The translations under genes and the position numbers were made by a program. The notes under the pieces were generated by a model. It did no database searches. It was not told where the DNA came from and saw only the letters and a program-made list of their open reading frames with translations. Shown here in pieces: positions 34,379-44,481 of a DNA stretch of 64,000 nucleotides. Source of the stretch: Pedobacter aquatilis (lineage in GTDB: Bacteria > Bacteroidota > Bacteroidia > Sphingobacteriales > Sphingobacteriaceae); the NCBI RefSeq assembly GCF_030409415.1, contig NZ_JAUFPW010000004.1, positions 1-64,000 of the forward strand. Direction: 5' to 3'. Positions within the stretch are counted from its first letter, which is position 1; every line of letters begins with the position of its first letter.

Positions 34379-35673
34379 GATAATGCATCTTTAAAAACTT
34401 TAAGCACTCTTTCTCGTGCAAATGTATGCTCAACTATTGGTTGGGCATATTTTTTTGTTCCAAATTCGGGCACCCATTTCTTTATGTATTCAAATTTCGG
34501 GTCAAATCTTTTAGCCTGCAATTCAGGATTAAAAACCCTGAAATAAGGTGCTGCATCATTACCAGAACCTGCTGCCCATTGCCAGCCACCAACATTACTT
34601 GCCATTTCATAATCAAGCAGTTTTTCAGCAAAGTAAGCTTCACCCCAACGCCAGTCTATCAATAAATGTTTAGATAAAAAACTTGCAACAACCATTCTAA
34701 CCCGATTATGCATCCAACCAGTTTCATTTAGTTGTCGCATACCGGCATCTACTAACGGATATCCGGTTTCACCTTTGCACCACATTTTAAATTCTTCTTC
34801 GTTATTTCGCCATTTAATTTTATCGTACTGCTTTTTAAAAGAATCGAAGCCGGCATATGGGAAATGCCAAAGAATCATCATGTAAAATTCCCGCCAAGCC
34901 AATTCAGATAACCAAACATTAGATTTTGCTTCAATGGCGTCGGCAACGGCTTTCCTGATGCTTAAAGTGCCAAAACGTAAATGCAAGCCAATGTGGGTAG
35001 TGCCATTTACTGCAGGAAAATCCCGTTGCTTTGCATAATCATCAAGTTTGGATTTATAACTTAAGGCAGGAAATTTTTGCTCGCTTTTCTCAAAGCCCAT
35101 ATGTTTAATTGATGGCATTGGTAAGTGAGTAGTTTGAAAAAGATTTTTAAAGTATTTTTTTGTGGGATATTCCTTATAGTAGAATTCTTTAATTTTCGCT
35201 TGCCATTGTTTGTAATAAGGCGTAAATACAGTGTATGGTGTTTTATCGGCCTTTAAAATTTCATTTCTTTCGAAAATTACCTGGTCTTTATAGGTTTTAA
35301 AAAGAATCTTCTCGCTTGTTAAAAATTCTGCAACACTATCATCACGCTCTTTTGCATATGGTTCATAATCATGGTTGGTGTAAACTTCCTTAACCTCATA
35401 ATCTTTTAAAATTTTAGGCCATATTTTTTCAGGTTTGCCATATTCTATTAAAATATCAGAGTGTTCCGTTTGAAGTTCGCTTTTGATATCCTCTAATGTT
35501 TGAAAAATAAAGCTAACTCTTGCATCATTTTTAGGCAGCTCATCTAAAATATTCTTATCAAAAATGAATAGCAGAAGAACCGGATTTTCACTCCTTAAAG
35601 CATGATACAAAGCAGCATTGTCTTCTAATCTCAAATCTCTACGTAACCAACAAATGTTAACGGGTTTCTTCAT
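34375..35673 (-). CDS. Photolyase/cryptochrome-family flavoprotein, class I type
   Basis: A 432-residue FAD protein, probably a deoxyribodipyrimidine photolyase that repairs UV lesions with blue light. An N-terminal antenna domain (ICWLRRDLRLEDNAALYHAL) is followed by a helical FAD domain: LSELAWREFYMMILWHFP, WCKGETGYPLVDAGMRQL, GWMHNRVRMVVASFLSKHLLI, and NVGGWQWAAGSGNDAAPYFRVFNP, including the tryptophans used in electron transfer. I cannot tell CPD photolyase from a cryptochrome by eye. Its 3' end overlaps the FKBP gene on the other strand by 4 bp. Confidence 0.9.
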   Translation of the reverse strand: MKKPVNICWLRRDLRLEDNAALYHALRSENPVLLLFIFDKNILDELPKNDARVSFIFQTLEDIKSELQTEHSDILIEYGKPEKIWPKILKDYEVKEVYTNHDYEPYAKERDDSVAEFLTSEKILFKTYKDQVIFERNEILKADKTPYTVFTPYYKQWQAKIKEFYYKEYPTKKYFKNLFQTTHLPMPSIKHMGFEKSEQKFPALSYKSKLDDYAKQRDFPAVNGTTHIGLHLRFGTLSIRKAVADAIEAKSNVWLSELAWREFYMMILWHFPYAGFDSFKKQYDKIKWRNNEEEFKMWCKGETGYPLVDAGMRQLNETGWMHNRVRMVVASFLSKHLLIDWRWGEAYFAEKLLDYEMASNVGGWQWAAGSGNDAAPYFRVFNPELQAKRFDPKFEYIKKWVPEFGTKKYAQPIVEHTFARERVLKVFKDALS

Positions 35674-35703
35674 TATAACTAAACTTTTTCTTTGGGGATA
35701 AAA

Positions 35704-36609
35704 TTAACCTTTATAGATGTTTTTTAGGGCATCTTGAAGTTGGGTAAATTTAAAAATATAACCAATATCCAAAAGTTTCTGAGCGGATGTATTGTTGCTC
35801 ATAATTATGGCTTCAGTTCTTTCTCCCATTACAATTTCCAAAACTTTTTTAGGAACATTAATCGGCCAAACTGGTCGGTTTAATTCTTTAGCTATGGCTT
35901 TAGTCAGGCCTTTATTCGTTACAGGAAAAGGAGCGCAAGCATTATAACTTCCCTCCATTTCAATGTTTTCCAAGGCTTCAACATAAATCGAAACCATATC
36001 ATCAATATGTAACCATGGCACCCATTGTTTGCCGGTTCCTATTGGTGCCCCGGCAAAAAAATTAACAGGTAAAGCAAGCTGAGGCAGTGCACCACCATCT
36101 TTGCTTAGTACAATGCCTGTTCTAATTTTCACAACTCTTAAGCTGTGCTTTTTGCCTTCATCAACCGATTGCTCCCACAGGTAGCAGCATTTTGCCAAAA
36201 ATCCAAATCCATTTGGGCTTTCTTCAGTCAAAATTTCATCACCACAATCGCCATAATAACCCACTGCAGATGATGAAATGAAAGTTTTGATTTGATGATT
36301 TTTGTGAGTAGCAATCGTTTTATATAATAGTGCTGTCGATTTTACCCTGCTATCAATAATTTGCTGCTTTCTTTCTTCAGTCCACTTTTTGTCGGCAACT
36401 CCTTCACCAGCTAAATGAATTATAGCATCCACACCATCCAAGCAATGACTGTCAATTTCGCCTTTGTAAACATCCCATTTATAAGCATTCGTTTCATTTT
36501 TAGGTGTTCTGGATAAAGTATTTACTTCATAGCCTTTGCCTAAAAGTTCTTTTTTTAATGCAGAACCTACTAAGCCACTTGCGCCAGTTATTAATATCTT
36601 TTTTGCCAT
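35704..36609 (-). CDS. TIGR01777-type SDR epimerase (YfcH/SDR39U1-like)
   Basis: A 301-residue short-chain dehydrogenase-type protein: NAD(P)-binding ITGASGLVGSALKKELL, DAIIHLAGEGVADKKWTEERK, SSSAVGYYGDCGDE, and a C-terminal DUF1731 region (PVWPINVPKKVLEIVMGERTE). Its substrate is unknown throughout the family. It lies 30 bp upstream of the photolyase gene on the same strand, probably co-transcribed. The same pairing with photolyase genes occurs in other bacteria, but I cannot verify how often. Confidence 0.88.
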   Translation of the reverse strand: MAKKILITGASGLVGSALKKELLGKGYEVNTLSRTPKNETNAYKWDVYKGEIDSHCLDGVDAIIHLAGEGVADKKWTEERKQQIIDSRVKSTALLYKTIATHKNHQIKTFISSSAVGYYGDCGDEILTEESPNGFGFLAKCCYLWEQSVDEGKKHSLRVVKIRTGIVLSKDGGALPQLALPVNFFAGAPIGTGKQWVPWLHIDDMVSIYVEALENIEMEGSYNACAPFPVTNKGLTKAIAKELNRPVWPINVPKKVLEIVMGERTEAIIMSNNTSAQKLLDIGYIFKFTQLQDALKNIYKG

Positions 36610-36727
36610 ATTTTAACAACAGTAAAGATACAAAAGGGTTTTTAGGTGCAACTCTATTTTAAAATTCGATTTCAATGTTTTTTTTTCACAACCATTCGAT
36701 TTTTACACGTAATTACACTCACCAAGC

Positions 36728-36918
36728 CGTCATTCCCGTGTATGCGGGAATCTTAAGCTAATGATTAGCGTGCTGCTTTTTGATATATTTAAATCAATAT
36801 ATAGTGATAATCTATAGTCAATTATAATATTATCAAGTCATCACTCCTTTAACGACTAATAAAAAGCAAAAGTGAGATAAAAAATGCTTTTTGATTCCCT
36901 ATTAAATAGGGAATGACG
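36728..36918. repeat. Dispersed CGTCATTCCC...GGGAATGACG element
   Basis: Terminal inverted repeat CGTCATTCCC at 36728-36737 and GGGAATGACG at 36909-36918, with an inner hairpin CCCGTGTATGCGGG near the left end and CCCTATTAAATAGGG near the right end. No coding capacity. It resembles the element at 60081-60161. This is the main content of the 338-bp spacer. Confidence 0.75.
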
Positions 36919-36947
36919 ACTTGATTAGAAACGTTTTAGGGCAAAAA

Positions 36948-38558
36948 TCAAAGCCCTGCAACTACCTTATTTTTTGGAGCCTTAACTGAATAGCTTAATT
37001 TAATGGTTCTGGTTTCGTTTGGTGCAAGCGTTAAATTCCAGCTCAGCATTCCTGTTTCTTTATTTACTTCAGCTTTGCTACTTTCTAAAAGTTCTACCTC
37101 TATATCGCTCTGCGTAGAAATTGGATATTGATCTTTTAAAGCTAATTCTACAGATTCTTTTTTGGTATTTCTGATTTTAATCAAATAGGTAAAAACCTGC
37201 TTTTTGTTGCTTCCAATAACTTTAGTGCTGCTAAAATCTTCTTGTTTTTCTTTTGTAATTAAAATTTTCTTGTCTTTACCCATGCTTAAGCTTAGGGTGT
37301 CAGCTAAGTTAGCTGGGTTTATAAATGATTTGCCAGTGTAAGTGCCCTCAAAAATAATATTAGCGTTACCGGCTTGCAGATTAAGCTTTTCCCAATCTAA
37401 AACATCAGCTAGTAAATATGCATCGTTACTAATTCGAGGTGCAGCATAATATTTATATTTTGCGGGTACATCATATTCCTTAAAGGATACCGTGTGTGGT
37501 TTATTGTCACTATTAATATCATATGGAATATCAATATCGAATGTGACGCCAAGCTGTGTTTCATTTACTGATGTATAATTGTTAACTGTAGAAACAGATG
37601 CAGCTACTGCTTTTTTCTCCGCTTTGCCATAACCCACAACTACTACATCGTTAAGCATTTGTTCATTAGCAACCGGCGATGCCATACCTCTTATACGGAT
37701 TTGAGGTTGATTAGTTGAAACAAACCAAGGGTTTAAAGTTGGTGCAGTAATATTATAATTTGGGTTTCCGGTTGATAAAGAAAGCCTAACTTTTTTCCAA
37801 TCTAAACCCGTGTTTTGGATAATTGCGCCTTTATACACTATGCTTAACGGATTAGAAGTGTTAGCCGCTTTGATATCGTAACTGGCAGACCAAGTTGCGC
37901 TTGGTGTAACATAAGAAACATTATAATTGGCGTTAATATTTTCTTTGGCCATAAGTTGTAAAACCAGTTGCCCTAATTGTTGATTTGGATTATTGCGTAA
38001 CTCCGCTAACTGTTGTTGCAATGCGTTCAGTATTTTAGTCTGCTTTTCTTCTGTAGCGGTAATTGCCAAAATTGCATTACGTACTTCGGTGCTTTTTGTG
38101 CGATAATATTCTGCAAGTTTTACCAGTTCGGTAACATTAGTGCCTGTGCTTGTGCCGCCAGATTTTCTGTTTTCATCAAGTAAAACTAAAGTTTGCTCTT
38201 CGATGGTTTTTGCATTTTTGGTTTTAGAAAGCGCTGTGGTTACGATTTTAATGCTATCATTTAGAAGCTTTATTTCAGGATTTGAGGCATCCGAGTTTAG
38301 AAAATCTCGGTTAAACTGTACAGCCAAAATGGTTACACCCGCAGAAACGCTAGCTTGAATTGAACTTTCGTTAACTCGACCTGAAATATTATTAATCACA
38401 ATTTCTGATGTCCCGAGCGGAAGATTAACCTTACCAGTATGCGTAAGTTGTGCGCCGTTGTTATAAACGGTTACACTTTCCAAGGCTGCCTTTGTTTTTA
38501 TTTGCTGTTGTGCAAAAACACTAAGTGGAAATAATAGGGTAATTAAAATTCGTTTCAT
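36948..38558 (-). CDS. DUF4139 (mucoidy-inhibitor MuiA-type) protein with SusC-like motif
   Basis: A 536-residue secreted protein. It has a signal peptide (ILITLLFPLSVFAQQ), an N-terminal DUF4140 domain (VTVYNNGAQLTHTGKVNLPLG), a coiled coil (~90-215, ITATEEKQTKILNALQQQL), and a C-terminal DUF4139 beta domain (YVTPSATWSASYDIKA, LSTGNPNYNITAPTLNPWF, ETRTIKLSYSVKAP). At about 287-330 there is an unusual insert, IRIRGMASPVANEQ then LNDVVVVGYGKAEKKAVAAS, which closely resembles the start of a SusC-type TonB-dependent receptor plug. The family's biochemical function is unknown. Confidence 0.85.
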   Translation of the reverse strand: MKRILITLLFPLSVFAQQQIKTKAALESVTVYNNGAQLTHTGKVNLPLGTSEIVINNISGRVNESSIQASVSAGVTILAVQFNRDFLNSDASNPEIKLLNDSIKIVTTALSKTKNAKTIEEQTLVLLDENRKSGGTSTGTNVTELVKLAEYYRTKSTEVRNAILAITATEEKQTKILNALQQQLAELRNNPNQQLGQLVLQLMAKENINANYNVSYVTPSATWSASYDIKAANTSNPLSIVYKGAIIQNTGLDWKKVRLSLSTGNPNYNITAPTLNPWFVSTNQPQIRIRGMASPVANEQMLNDVVVVGYGKAEKKAVAASVSTVNNYTSVNETQLGVTFDIDIPYDINSDNKPHTVSFKEYDVPAKYKYYAAPRISNDAYLLADVLDWEKLNLQAGNANIIFEGTYTGKSFINPANLADTLSLSMGKDKKILITKEKQEDFSSTKVIGSNKKQVFTYLIKIRNTKKESVELALKDQYPISTQSDIEVELLESSKAEVNKETGMLSWNLTLAPNETRTIKLSYSVKAPKNKVVAGL

Positions 38559-38660
38559 ATTGCGATGTGTTTTATAATTTCATTGGAATGATGTTCTGTT
38601 GGATGCTTTTCCATAAGCAAATTTTATTTTGTTGTGCTTTTGTAAAGAATTCGGCAGGGT

Positions 38661-38691
38661 TTTGATGCGGAGAAAAAATAAGATAAATTTG
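38661..38691 (+). promoter_or_regulatory. Promoter of the cryptochrome DASH gene
   Basis: TTTG at 38661-38664, exactly 19 bp, then TAAATTTG at 38684-38691: a full match to the Bacteroidota sigma-ABfr consensus. The ATG is at 38726, leaving a leader of about 28 bases. Confidence 0.78.
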
Positions 38692-38725
38692 TAATTACGC
38701 TCATCATACTATTTCTACAATAAGG

Positions 38726-40000
38726 ATGTCTAAAAAAATTTTAGTCTGGTTTAGAAATGATCTTCGACTTCACGATAACGAGATGTTGGTTGAGGCAATC
38801 GCTAAATCAGATTCAATTTTACCCGTTTATATTTTTGATTCTCGTTCTTTCGGTGAAACCAAATATGGTACACAAAAAACTGGAAGCATCAGAGCGCAGT
38901 TTATTCTGGAAAGTGTTTTGGCACTAAGAAATTCTTTAAAACAAATTGGAGGGAATTTACTTGTTGCCAATGGTAAGCCAGAAGATATTATTCCTGCTTT
39001 GGTGCAAGAATATGAAATAAATGAGGTGTATCATCACCGGGAGGTAGCCGAAGAAGAAACACAAATTTCAGGTCAGTTAGAAAACGAACTTTGGAAACTG
39101 CGCATCAATTTAAAACATTTTATCGGCCATACACTTTACAATAAAGAAGATTTACCCTTCCCGATAAAAGATATTCCTGATGCATTTAATCAATTTAAAA
39201 AGAAAATAGAGCGGGATGCAATTATTAAACCTTGTTTTGCTGCACCCGATAGAGTCAACGTAGCCGAAGTTATTGATTGGGGTAATATTCCAACTTTAGC
39301 TGATTTAGGCTTGAGTATCCATAAAAAGGATAATCGCTCTGATTTTGAATACGCTGGTGGCGAAGCCGAGGGTTTGGCAAATTTGCAAAAAGTTACGGTT
39401 GCCATGCAGCAGGCAGCAACTACCAAAAATTTAATTCTGGCCTCTAAACTTTCTGCATGGTTGGCAATGGGCTGTTTATCGCCTAGAAAAGTTTACTGGG
39501 AAATTAAAAAGATGGAAAGCTTTCCGAATACAAAAGCCATGTTTAACCATGTTTTGTTGGGCTTGCTCTGGAGAGATTATTTCCGCTTTATGTTTAAGAA
39601 GTACGGTAATAATTTTTTCAAACCTAATGGATTTGGTAGTCAGGGCATTGTTGATGAAGCAAATACCACAGAAAATCTTCAGAATTGGAAAAACGGACAA
39701 ACCGGTTTTGCAATTGTTGATGCTGTGATGACGGAGCTAAATCAAACTGGTTACATTTCAAACGTTGCCCGTCAAACTGCTGCGCTTTACTTAATTAATA
39801 ATTTGGAAGTTAGCTGGGTTTTAGGTGCCGCATATTTCGAAGAAAAGTTGATTGATTATAATCCGGCAAGTAATTGGGGTAATTGGGCAAACATGGCTGG
39901 TGTTGGTAACGATCAAAAATCTAAAAGTGTTTTTGATTTCGATAAGAACCTTAAAAATCTTGATCCGAAAGGAAATTATGCGCTCACTTGGGCTTCGTAA
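38726..40000 (+). CDS. Cryptochrome DASH / photolyase-family flavoprotein
   Basis: A 424-residue FAD protein of the DASH group, which repairs cyclobutane dimers mainly in single-stranded DNA and may also signal light. The antenna domain starts ILVWFRNDLRLHDNEMLVEAI; characteristic segments include VYHHREVAEEETQ, LPFPIKDIPDAFNQFKKKIE, LLGLLWRDYFRFMFKKYG, TGFAIVDAVMTELNQTGYIS and NPASNWGNWANMAGVGND. Distinct in sequence from the photolyase at 34375. It has its own promoter and runs alone. Confidence 0.92.
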   Translation: MSKKILVWFRNDLRLHDNEMLVEAIAKSDSILPVYIFDSRSFGETKYGTQKTGSIRAQFILESVLALRNSLKQIGGNLLVANGKPEDIIPALVQEYEINEVYHHREVAEEETQISGQLENELWKLRINLKHFIGHTLYNKEDLPFPIKDIPDAFNQFKKKIERDAIIKPCFAAPDRVNVAEVIDWGNIPTLADLGLSIHKKDNRSDFEYAGGEAEGLANLQKVTVAMQQAATTKNLILASKLSAWLAMGCLSPRKVYWEIKKMESFPNTKAMFNHVLLGLLWRDYFRFMFKKYGNNFFKPNGFGSQGIVDEANTTENLQNWKNGQTGFAIVDAVMTELNQTGYISNVARQTAALYLINNLEVSWVLGAAYFEEKLIDYNPASNWGNWANMAGVGNDQKSKSVFDFDKNLKNLDPKGNYALTWAS

Positions 40001-40184
40001 ATATTGATCGAGTTTTTAAGTTTGATAGATTGAATTTATCTGCCAGTGGCTCATTCTCTAATCCAAATTTAATCCAATCAGAGAAAATAAATCTTTATTT
40101 AATAAATCTCATTTTAATCGACTTTTTTACCAATTATATAAGGTAAAATTCTAATTTTGTAGTGCTTATAGTAAACAGTTAATA

Positions 40185-42983
40185 ATGGGTAGTTTATCTT
40201 ATCTTAATGGCGCAAACGCCGAATATATAGATTCTTTATATCAGTCGTATCAGCAGGATCCTGAATCAGTTGAATTTGGTTGGCAAAAGTTTTTTGAAGG
40301 TTTTGATTTTGGAAGAGGCTCTGAAGCCACAGCAGTAACTGCAGAAACGCCAGAGCAATTTTTAAAAGAGGTTAGTGTTTTAAATTTGATTGATGGTTAC
40401 AGAAGTCGCGGTCACTTGTTTACACACACAAATCCGGTCCGCGAAAGACGCAAGCATTTACCATCTTTAGACTTAGAAAATTTTGGTTTATCTGATGCCG
40501 ATTTAGAAACCGTTTTTAACTCTGGTGTTGAGATTGGTATCGGTGCTTCAAAATTGAAAGACATTGTTGCTTTTTTAAAGCAAACTTATGCCAGCTCTAT
40601 CGGGGCTGAGTTTAAATTTTTACGTACACCAGAAGTTTTGAATTGGATTCAAGGCAAAATGGAGAGTGCACGTAATACACCTAACTTCTCTATAGAAGAG
40701 AAGAAACGTATCCTTAGAAAATTAAACGAAGCCGTAAGTTTCGAAAACTTTTTGGGTACAAAATTCTTAGGTCAGAAGCGTTTCTCTTTAGAAGGCGCAG
40801 AGGCTTTAATTCCGGCATTAGATTCAGTAATTGAAAAAGGTGCAGATTTAGGAATCGAAGAATTTGTAATTGGTATGGCACACCGCGGTCGCTTGAACGT
40901 GTTGGCCAACATCATGCAAAAAACCTATAAAGATATTTTTACCGAATTTGAAGGTAAAAGCTATAATCCAGACACACCATTTGGTGGTGATGTTAAGTAT
41001 CACCTGGGTTATTCTACCGATGTAACTACGGTTGCAGGCAAAAGTGTTCACTTAAGCCTTTGCCCAAATCCATCGCATTTAGAAACTGTTGACGGTGTGG
41101 TAGAAGGCATGAGCCGTTCAAAAATTGATTTTAAATACGGTGGTGATAACAGTCGTTTAGCACCAATTTTGATTCACGGTGATGCTTCAGTTGCTGGTCA
41201 GGGTATTGTTTATGAAGTAATACAAATGGCTGGTTTAGATGGTTACAAGACGGGTGGTACTATCCATTTGGTAATTAATAATCAAATCGGTTTCACTACA
41301 AATTATAAAGATGCCCGTACAAGTACCTATTGTACAGATATTGCGAAAGTAACTTTATCGCCGGTTTTCCATGTGAATGGTGATGATCCTGAAGCTTTGG
41401 TTTATGCAATTAATTTGGCAATGGAATATCGCCAGAAATATAAAAACGATGTTTTTATCGATATTTTATGTTACCGTCGTTTCGGCCACAATGAGTCTGA
41501 TGAGCCAAAATTCACGCAGCCTTTATTATACAAAACAATTGAAAAACACCCCAACCCTAGGGAAATTTATATAGAGCAATTAACTAAAGAGGGCAAGTTG
41601 GAGGCAGGCTTGGCAAAAGAACTGGAAAAAGATTTCCGCGGAATTTTACAAGAGCGCTTAAACGAAGCTAAAGAGTTTGTTGCAGGAGATACTGAAGTTA
41701 AATTTGGTGGTGCATGGGCAGATTTGCGTATGGCTACACCAAAAGATTTTGAAAAATCGCCCGTTACAGCAGTAAAAAAAGCAACGCTTTTAGAAATCGG
41801 TAAACGAATTACCACTTTGCCATCAAACAAAAAGTTCTTCAAGAAAATTGAAAAATTATTTGCTGAGCGTACGAAAATGGTTAATGAAACCAATGTTTTC
41901 GATTGGGCAATGGGCGAGCAATTGGCTTATGGTACATTATTATCAGAAGGTAAACGTGTACGTTTAAGCGGTCAGGATGTGGAGCGTGGTACGTTCTCTC
42001 ATCGCCATGCGGTATTAACTTTGGAAGATAGCGAGGAAGAATATGTACCGTTATCGAACATTTCAGACCAACAAGCACCCTTCGATATTTATAATTCGCA
42101 TTTATCAGAATATGGTGTTTTAGGTTTCGAATATGGTTATGCGATGGCTAATCCGAATGCTTTAACCATTTGGGAAGCGCAGTTTGGAGATTTCTTTAAT
42201 GGAGCACAAATTGTAATCGACCAATATGTTGCGAGTGCAGAAACAAAATGGCAACGTGAAAATGGTTTGGTGATGTTACTACCTCACGGTTACGAAGGTC
42301 AGGGACCAGAGCATTCATCGGCACGTATTGAGCGTTTTATGGAGCTTTGTGCAGATTACAACATGCAAGTTGTGAATTGCTCAACTCCGGCAAACTTCTT
42401 CCACGTTTTACGTCGCCAGTTTAAACGCGATTTCCGTAAACCATTGGTTGTATTTTCACCTAAAAGCTTATTACGCCATCCGGCTTGCGTATCTAAAATA
42501 GACGAATTTACCGAAGGTGGCTTTAAAGAAGTAATTGATGATGTAAATGTTAAAGTTGCAGATGTAACTCGAGTGGTTTTCTGTAGCGGTAAAATTTATT
42601 ACGAATTGCTTGAAAAACAACAGGCAGATAAAGTTAAACATGTAGCAATTGTACGTGTTGAACAATTATATCCAACGCCTGTTGACCAAATGGAAGCGAT
42701 TAAAACTAAATACAAAAATGCAGATGAAATTTTCTGGGTACAGGAAGAGCCAGAAAACATGGGCGCATGGCCGTATTTATTCCGCAAATTATATAAAACA
42801 GGTTTAAAAGGTATTGATGTAATTTCTAGAAAAGAAAGCAGCAGTACAGCAACTGGTTTTGCGAAACAACATGCCAACCAACAAGCTTATATTTTAGCAA
42901 AAGCTTTAGAACTTCCTGTTAAAAAAGAGGAAGTGCAAGAAGCAACTAAAAAAGCGACAAAAAAAATGGCAGAGGCCGATTAA
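40185..42983 (+). CDS. sucA: 2-oxoglutarate dehydrogenase E1 component
   Basis: A 932-residue thiamine-diphosphate enzyme of the TCA cycle that decarboxylates 2-oxoglutarate and transfers the succinyl group to E2 lipoamide. It opens with the E1o N-terminal motif (YIDSLYQSYQQDPESVEFGWQ). TPP domain signatures are FVIGMAHRGRLNVLANIM, IHGDASVAGQGIVYEV and HNESDEPKFTQP, and the transketolase-like pyrimidine domain contains RGTFSHRHAVL and MLLPHGYEGQGPEHSSARIERF (split). TAATTTTG at 40152-40159 is a likely -7 element. Followed 106 bp later by E2; E3 is not in the window. Confidence 0.97.
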   Translation: MGSLSYLNGANAEYIDSLYQSYQQDPESVEFGWQKFFEGFDFGRGSEATAVTAETPEQFLKEVSVLNLIDGYRSRGHLFTHTNPVRERRKHLPSLDLENFGLSDADLETVFNSGVEIGIGASKLKDIVAFLKQTYASSIGAEFKFLRTPEVLNWIQGKMESARNTPNFSIEEKKRILRKLNEAVSFENFLGTKFLGQKRFSLEGAEALIPALDSVIEKGADLGIEEFVIGMAHRGRLNVLANIMQKTYKDIFTEFEGKSYNPDTPFGGDVKYHLGYSTDVTTVAGKSVHLSLCPNPSHLETVDGVVEGMSRSKIDFKYGGDNSRLAPILIHGDASVAGQGIVYEVIQMAGLDGYKTGGTIHLVINNQIGFTTNYKDARTSTYCTDIAKVTLSPVFHVNGDDPEALVYAINLAMEYRQKYKNDVFIDILCYRRFGHNESDEPKFTQPLLYKTIEKHPNPREIYIEQLTKEGKLEAGLAKELEKDFRGILQERLNEAKEFVAGDTEVKFGGAWADLRMATPKDFEKSPVTAVKKATLLEIGKRITTLPSNKKFFKKIEKLFAERTKMVNETNVFDWAMGEQLAYGTLLSEGKRVRLSGQDVERGTFSHRHAVLTLEDSEEEYVPLSNISDQQAPFDIYNSHLSEYGVLGFEYGYAMANPNALTIWEAQFGDFFNGAQIVIDQYVASAETKWQRENGLVMLLPHGYEGQGPEHSSARIERFMELCADYNMQVVNCSTPANFFHVLRRQFKRDFRKPLVVFSPKSLLRHPACVSKIDEFTEGGFKEVIDDVNVKVADVTRVVFCSGKIYYELLEKQQADKVKHVAIVRVEQLYPTPVDQMEAIKTKYKNADEIFWVQEEPENMGAWPYLFRKLYKTGLKGIDVISRKESSSTATGFAKQHANQQAYILAKALELPVKKEEVQEATKKATKKMAEAD

Positions 42984-43089
42984 TTTGAGGTAAAGAGTTT
43001 CAAGGTTTAAGGTAGAGGGTTTGCGCCCAAAACATTCCAACTTTGCAACTTTAAAACATATAACAACAAAAAATAGAATATTAAACATT

Positions 43090-44316
43090 ATGAGTTTAGA
43101 GATAAAAGTTCCACCAGTTGGTGAGTCGATTACCGAAGTTGTTTTATCACAGTGGTTAAAACAAGATGGCGATGTTGTTGAGATGGATGAAGTTATTGCT
43201 GAATTAGAATCAGACAAGGCTACATTTGAATTAACAGCAGAGCAGGCTGGAACTTTAATAACCATAGCTGCCGAAGGCGATACTTTAGCAATTGGCGCAG
43301 TAGTTTGTAAAATTGAAGATGGTGGCGCAGCACCTGCAAAAGCTGAAGCTCCTAAAACTGAAGAAAAAGCGGTTGTTGCTGAAGATAAGACTTCTGCACC
43401 TGTTGCAGAAAAATCTGGCGAAAGTTACGCAACGGGCACTCCATCGCCTGCTGCTGGTAAAATTCTTGCAGAAAAAGGTATTGAAGCTGGTGCTGTAAAA
43501 GGTACTGGTGTTGATGGTCGCATTACCAAAGATGATGCTGTAAAAGCAGAAGCTGGTAAAAAAGCAGAGGCTCCAAAAGCAGCTGCGGCTCCAGTTGCTG
43601 CTGCGCCTGCGGGTGCACGTTCTGAGCGTCGTGAGAAAATGTCGCCTTTGCGTAAAACCGTTGCAAAACGTTTAGTTTCTGTTAAAAATGAAACCGCGAT
43701 GTTAACTACTTTCAACGAAGTTAACATGAAACCAATTATGGATTTACGCGGTAAATACAAAGATTCTTTCAAAGAGAAACATGGTGTTGGTTTAGGTTTT
43801 ATGAGTTTCTTTACTAAAGCTGTAACTGAGGCTTTGAAAGATTTTCCAGCTGTAAATGCTCGTATTGATGGCGAAGAAATTGTTTACAATAACTTTGCTG
43901 ATGTTTCTATCGCCGTTTCTGCTCCAAAAGGATTAGTGGTTCCGGTTATTCGCAATGCAGAAAGCATGAGCTTAGCTGAGATTGAAAAATCTGTTTTAGC
44001 TTTGGCTTTAAAAGCTCGTGATGGTAAACTAACTATCGAAGAAATGACAGGTGGAACATTCACAATCACAAATGGTGGTGTGTTTGGTTCGATGATGTCT
44101 ACGCCGATTATTAACGCACCACAATCGGCTATTTTAGGTATGCACAACATTGTTGAGCGTCCAATTGCAGAGAAAGGTGAGGTTGTGATTCGTCCGATGA
44201 TGTATGTTGCTTTATCTTACGACCACAGAATTATTGACGGACGCGAGTCGGTTGGTTTCTTAGTTCGTGTTAAACAATTATTAGAAGACCCAGCGAGATT
44301 GCTATTAGGCGTTTAA
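43090..44316 (+). CDS. sucB: Dihydrolipoyl succinyltransferase (2-oxoglutarate dehydrogenase E2)
   Basis: A 408-residue E2 subunit. I place the start at ATG 43090 ([17 protein letters not shown]), the usual E2 N-terminus; a TTG-initiated extension from 43021 is unlikely. The lipoyl domain (1-75) has the lipoylated Lys in [11 protein letters not shown]. An Ala/Pro/Lys linker precedes the peripheral subunit-binding domain ([22 protein letters not shown]), a second linker follows, and the catalytic core ends with [17 protein letters not shown] carrying the HxxxDG active site. Co-transcribed with sucA; terminator follows. Confidence 0.96.
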   Translation: MSLEIKVPPVGESITEVVLSQWLKQDGDVVEMDEVIAELESDKATFELTAEQAGTLITIAAEGDTLAIGAVVCKIEDGGAAPAKAEAPKTEEKAVVAEDKTSAPVAEKSGESYATGTPSPAAGKILAEKGIEAGAVKGTGVDGRITKDDAVKAEAGKKAEAPKAAAAPVAAAPAGARSERREKMSPLRKTVAKRLVSVKNETAMLTTFNEVNMKPIMDLRGKYKDSFKEKHGVGLGFMSFFTKAVTEALKDFPAVNARIDGEEIVYNNFADVSIAVSAPKGLVVPVIRNAESMSLAEIEKSVLALALKARDGKLTIEEMTGGTFTITNGGVFGSMMSTPIINAPQSAILGMHNIVERPIAEKGEVVIRPMMYVALSYDHRIIDGRESVGFLVRVKQLLEDPARLLLGV

Positions 44317-44337
44317 GTCTTTAATTATCTTAAAATA

Positions 44338-44372
44338 TAAAGCCTTAACATTTTGTTGAGGCTTTTTTATTT
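44338..44372 (+). terminator. Terminator of the sucAB operon
   Basis: AAGCCTTAACA, loop, TGTTGAGGCTT then TTTT, 22 bp after the sucB stop. Confidence 0.85.
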
Positions 44373-44383
44373 ATAATCAACTA

Positions 44384-44457
44384 CGTCATTGCGAGGTACG
44401 AAGCAATCTCTCTATACAAAGATTGCAAAAGATTTCTCGGCTTCGCTCGAAATGACG
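44384..44457. repeat. Dispersed CGTCATTGCGAGG...AATGACG hairpin element
   Basis: CGTCATTGCGAGG at the left, GCTTCGCTCGAAATGACG at the right, with an internal GCAATCT/AGATTGC pair, giving a long imperfect hairpin. Same family as 8928-8998 and 45941-46052. It has no coding role, although an open frame runs through it into the next gene. Confidence 0.75.
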
Positions 44458-44481
44458 GTATTTCATTTGATATATTTGGAG

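Noticed and set aside
43021..43089. N-terminal extension of the E2 subunit
   Set aside because: It starts with TTG, has no lipoyl-domain sequence, and the conserved E2 N-terminus begins at the ATG at 43090.
44389..44481. N-terminal extension of the DUF2809 protein
   Set aside because: This part reads through a CGTCATT hairpin repeat; the membrane protein starts cleanly at 44482.
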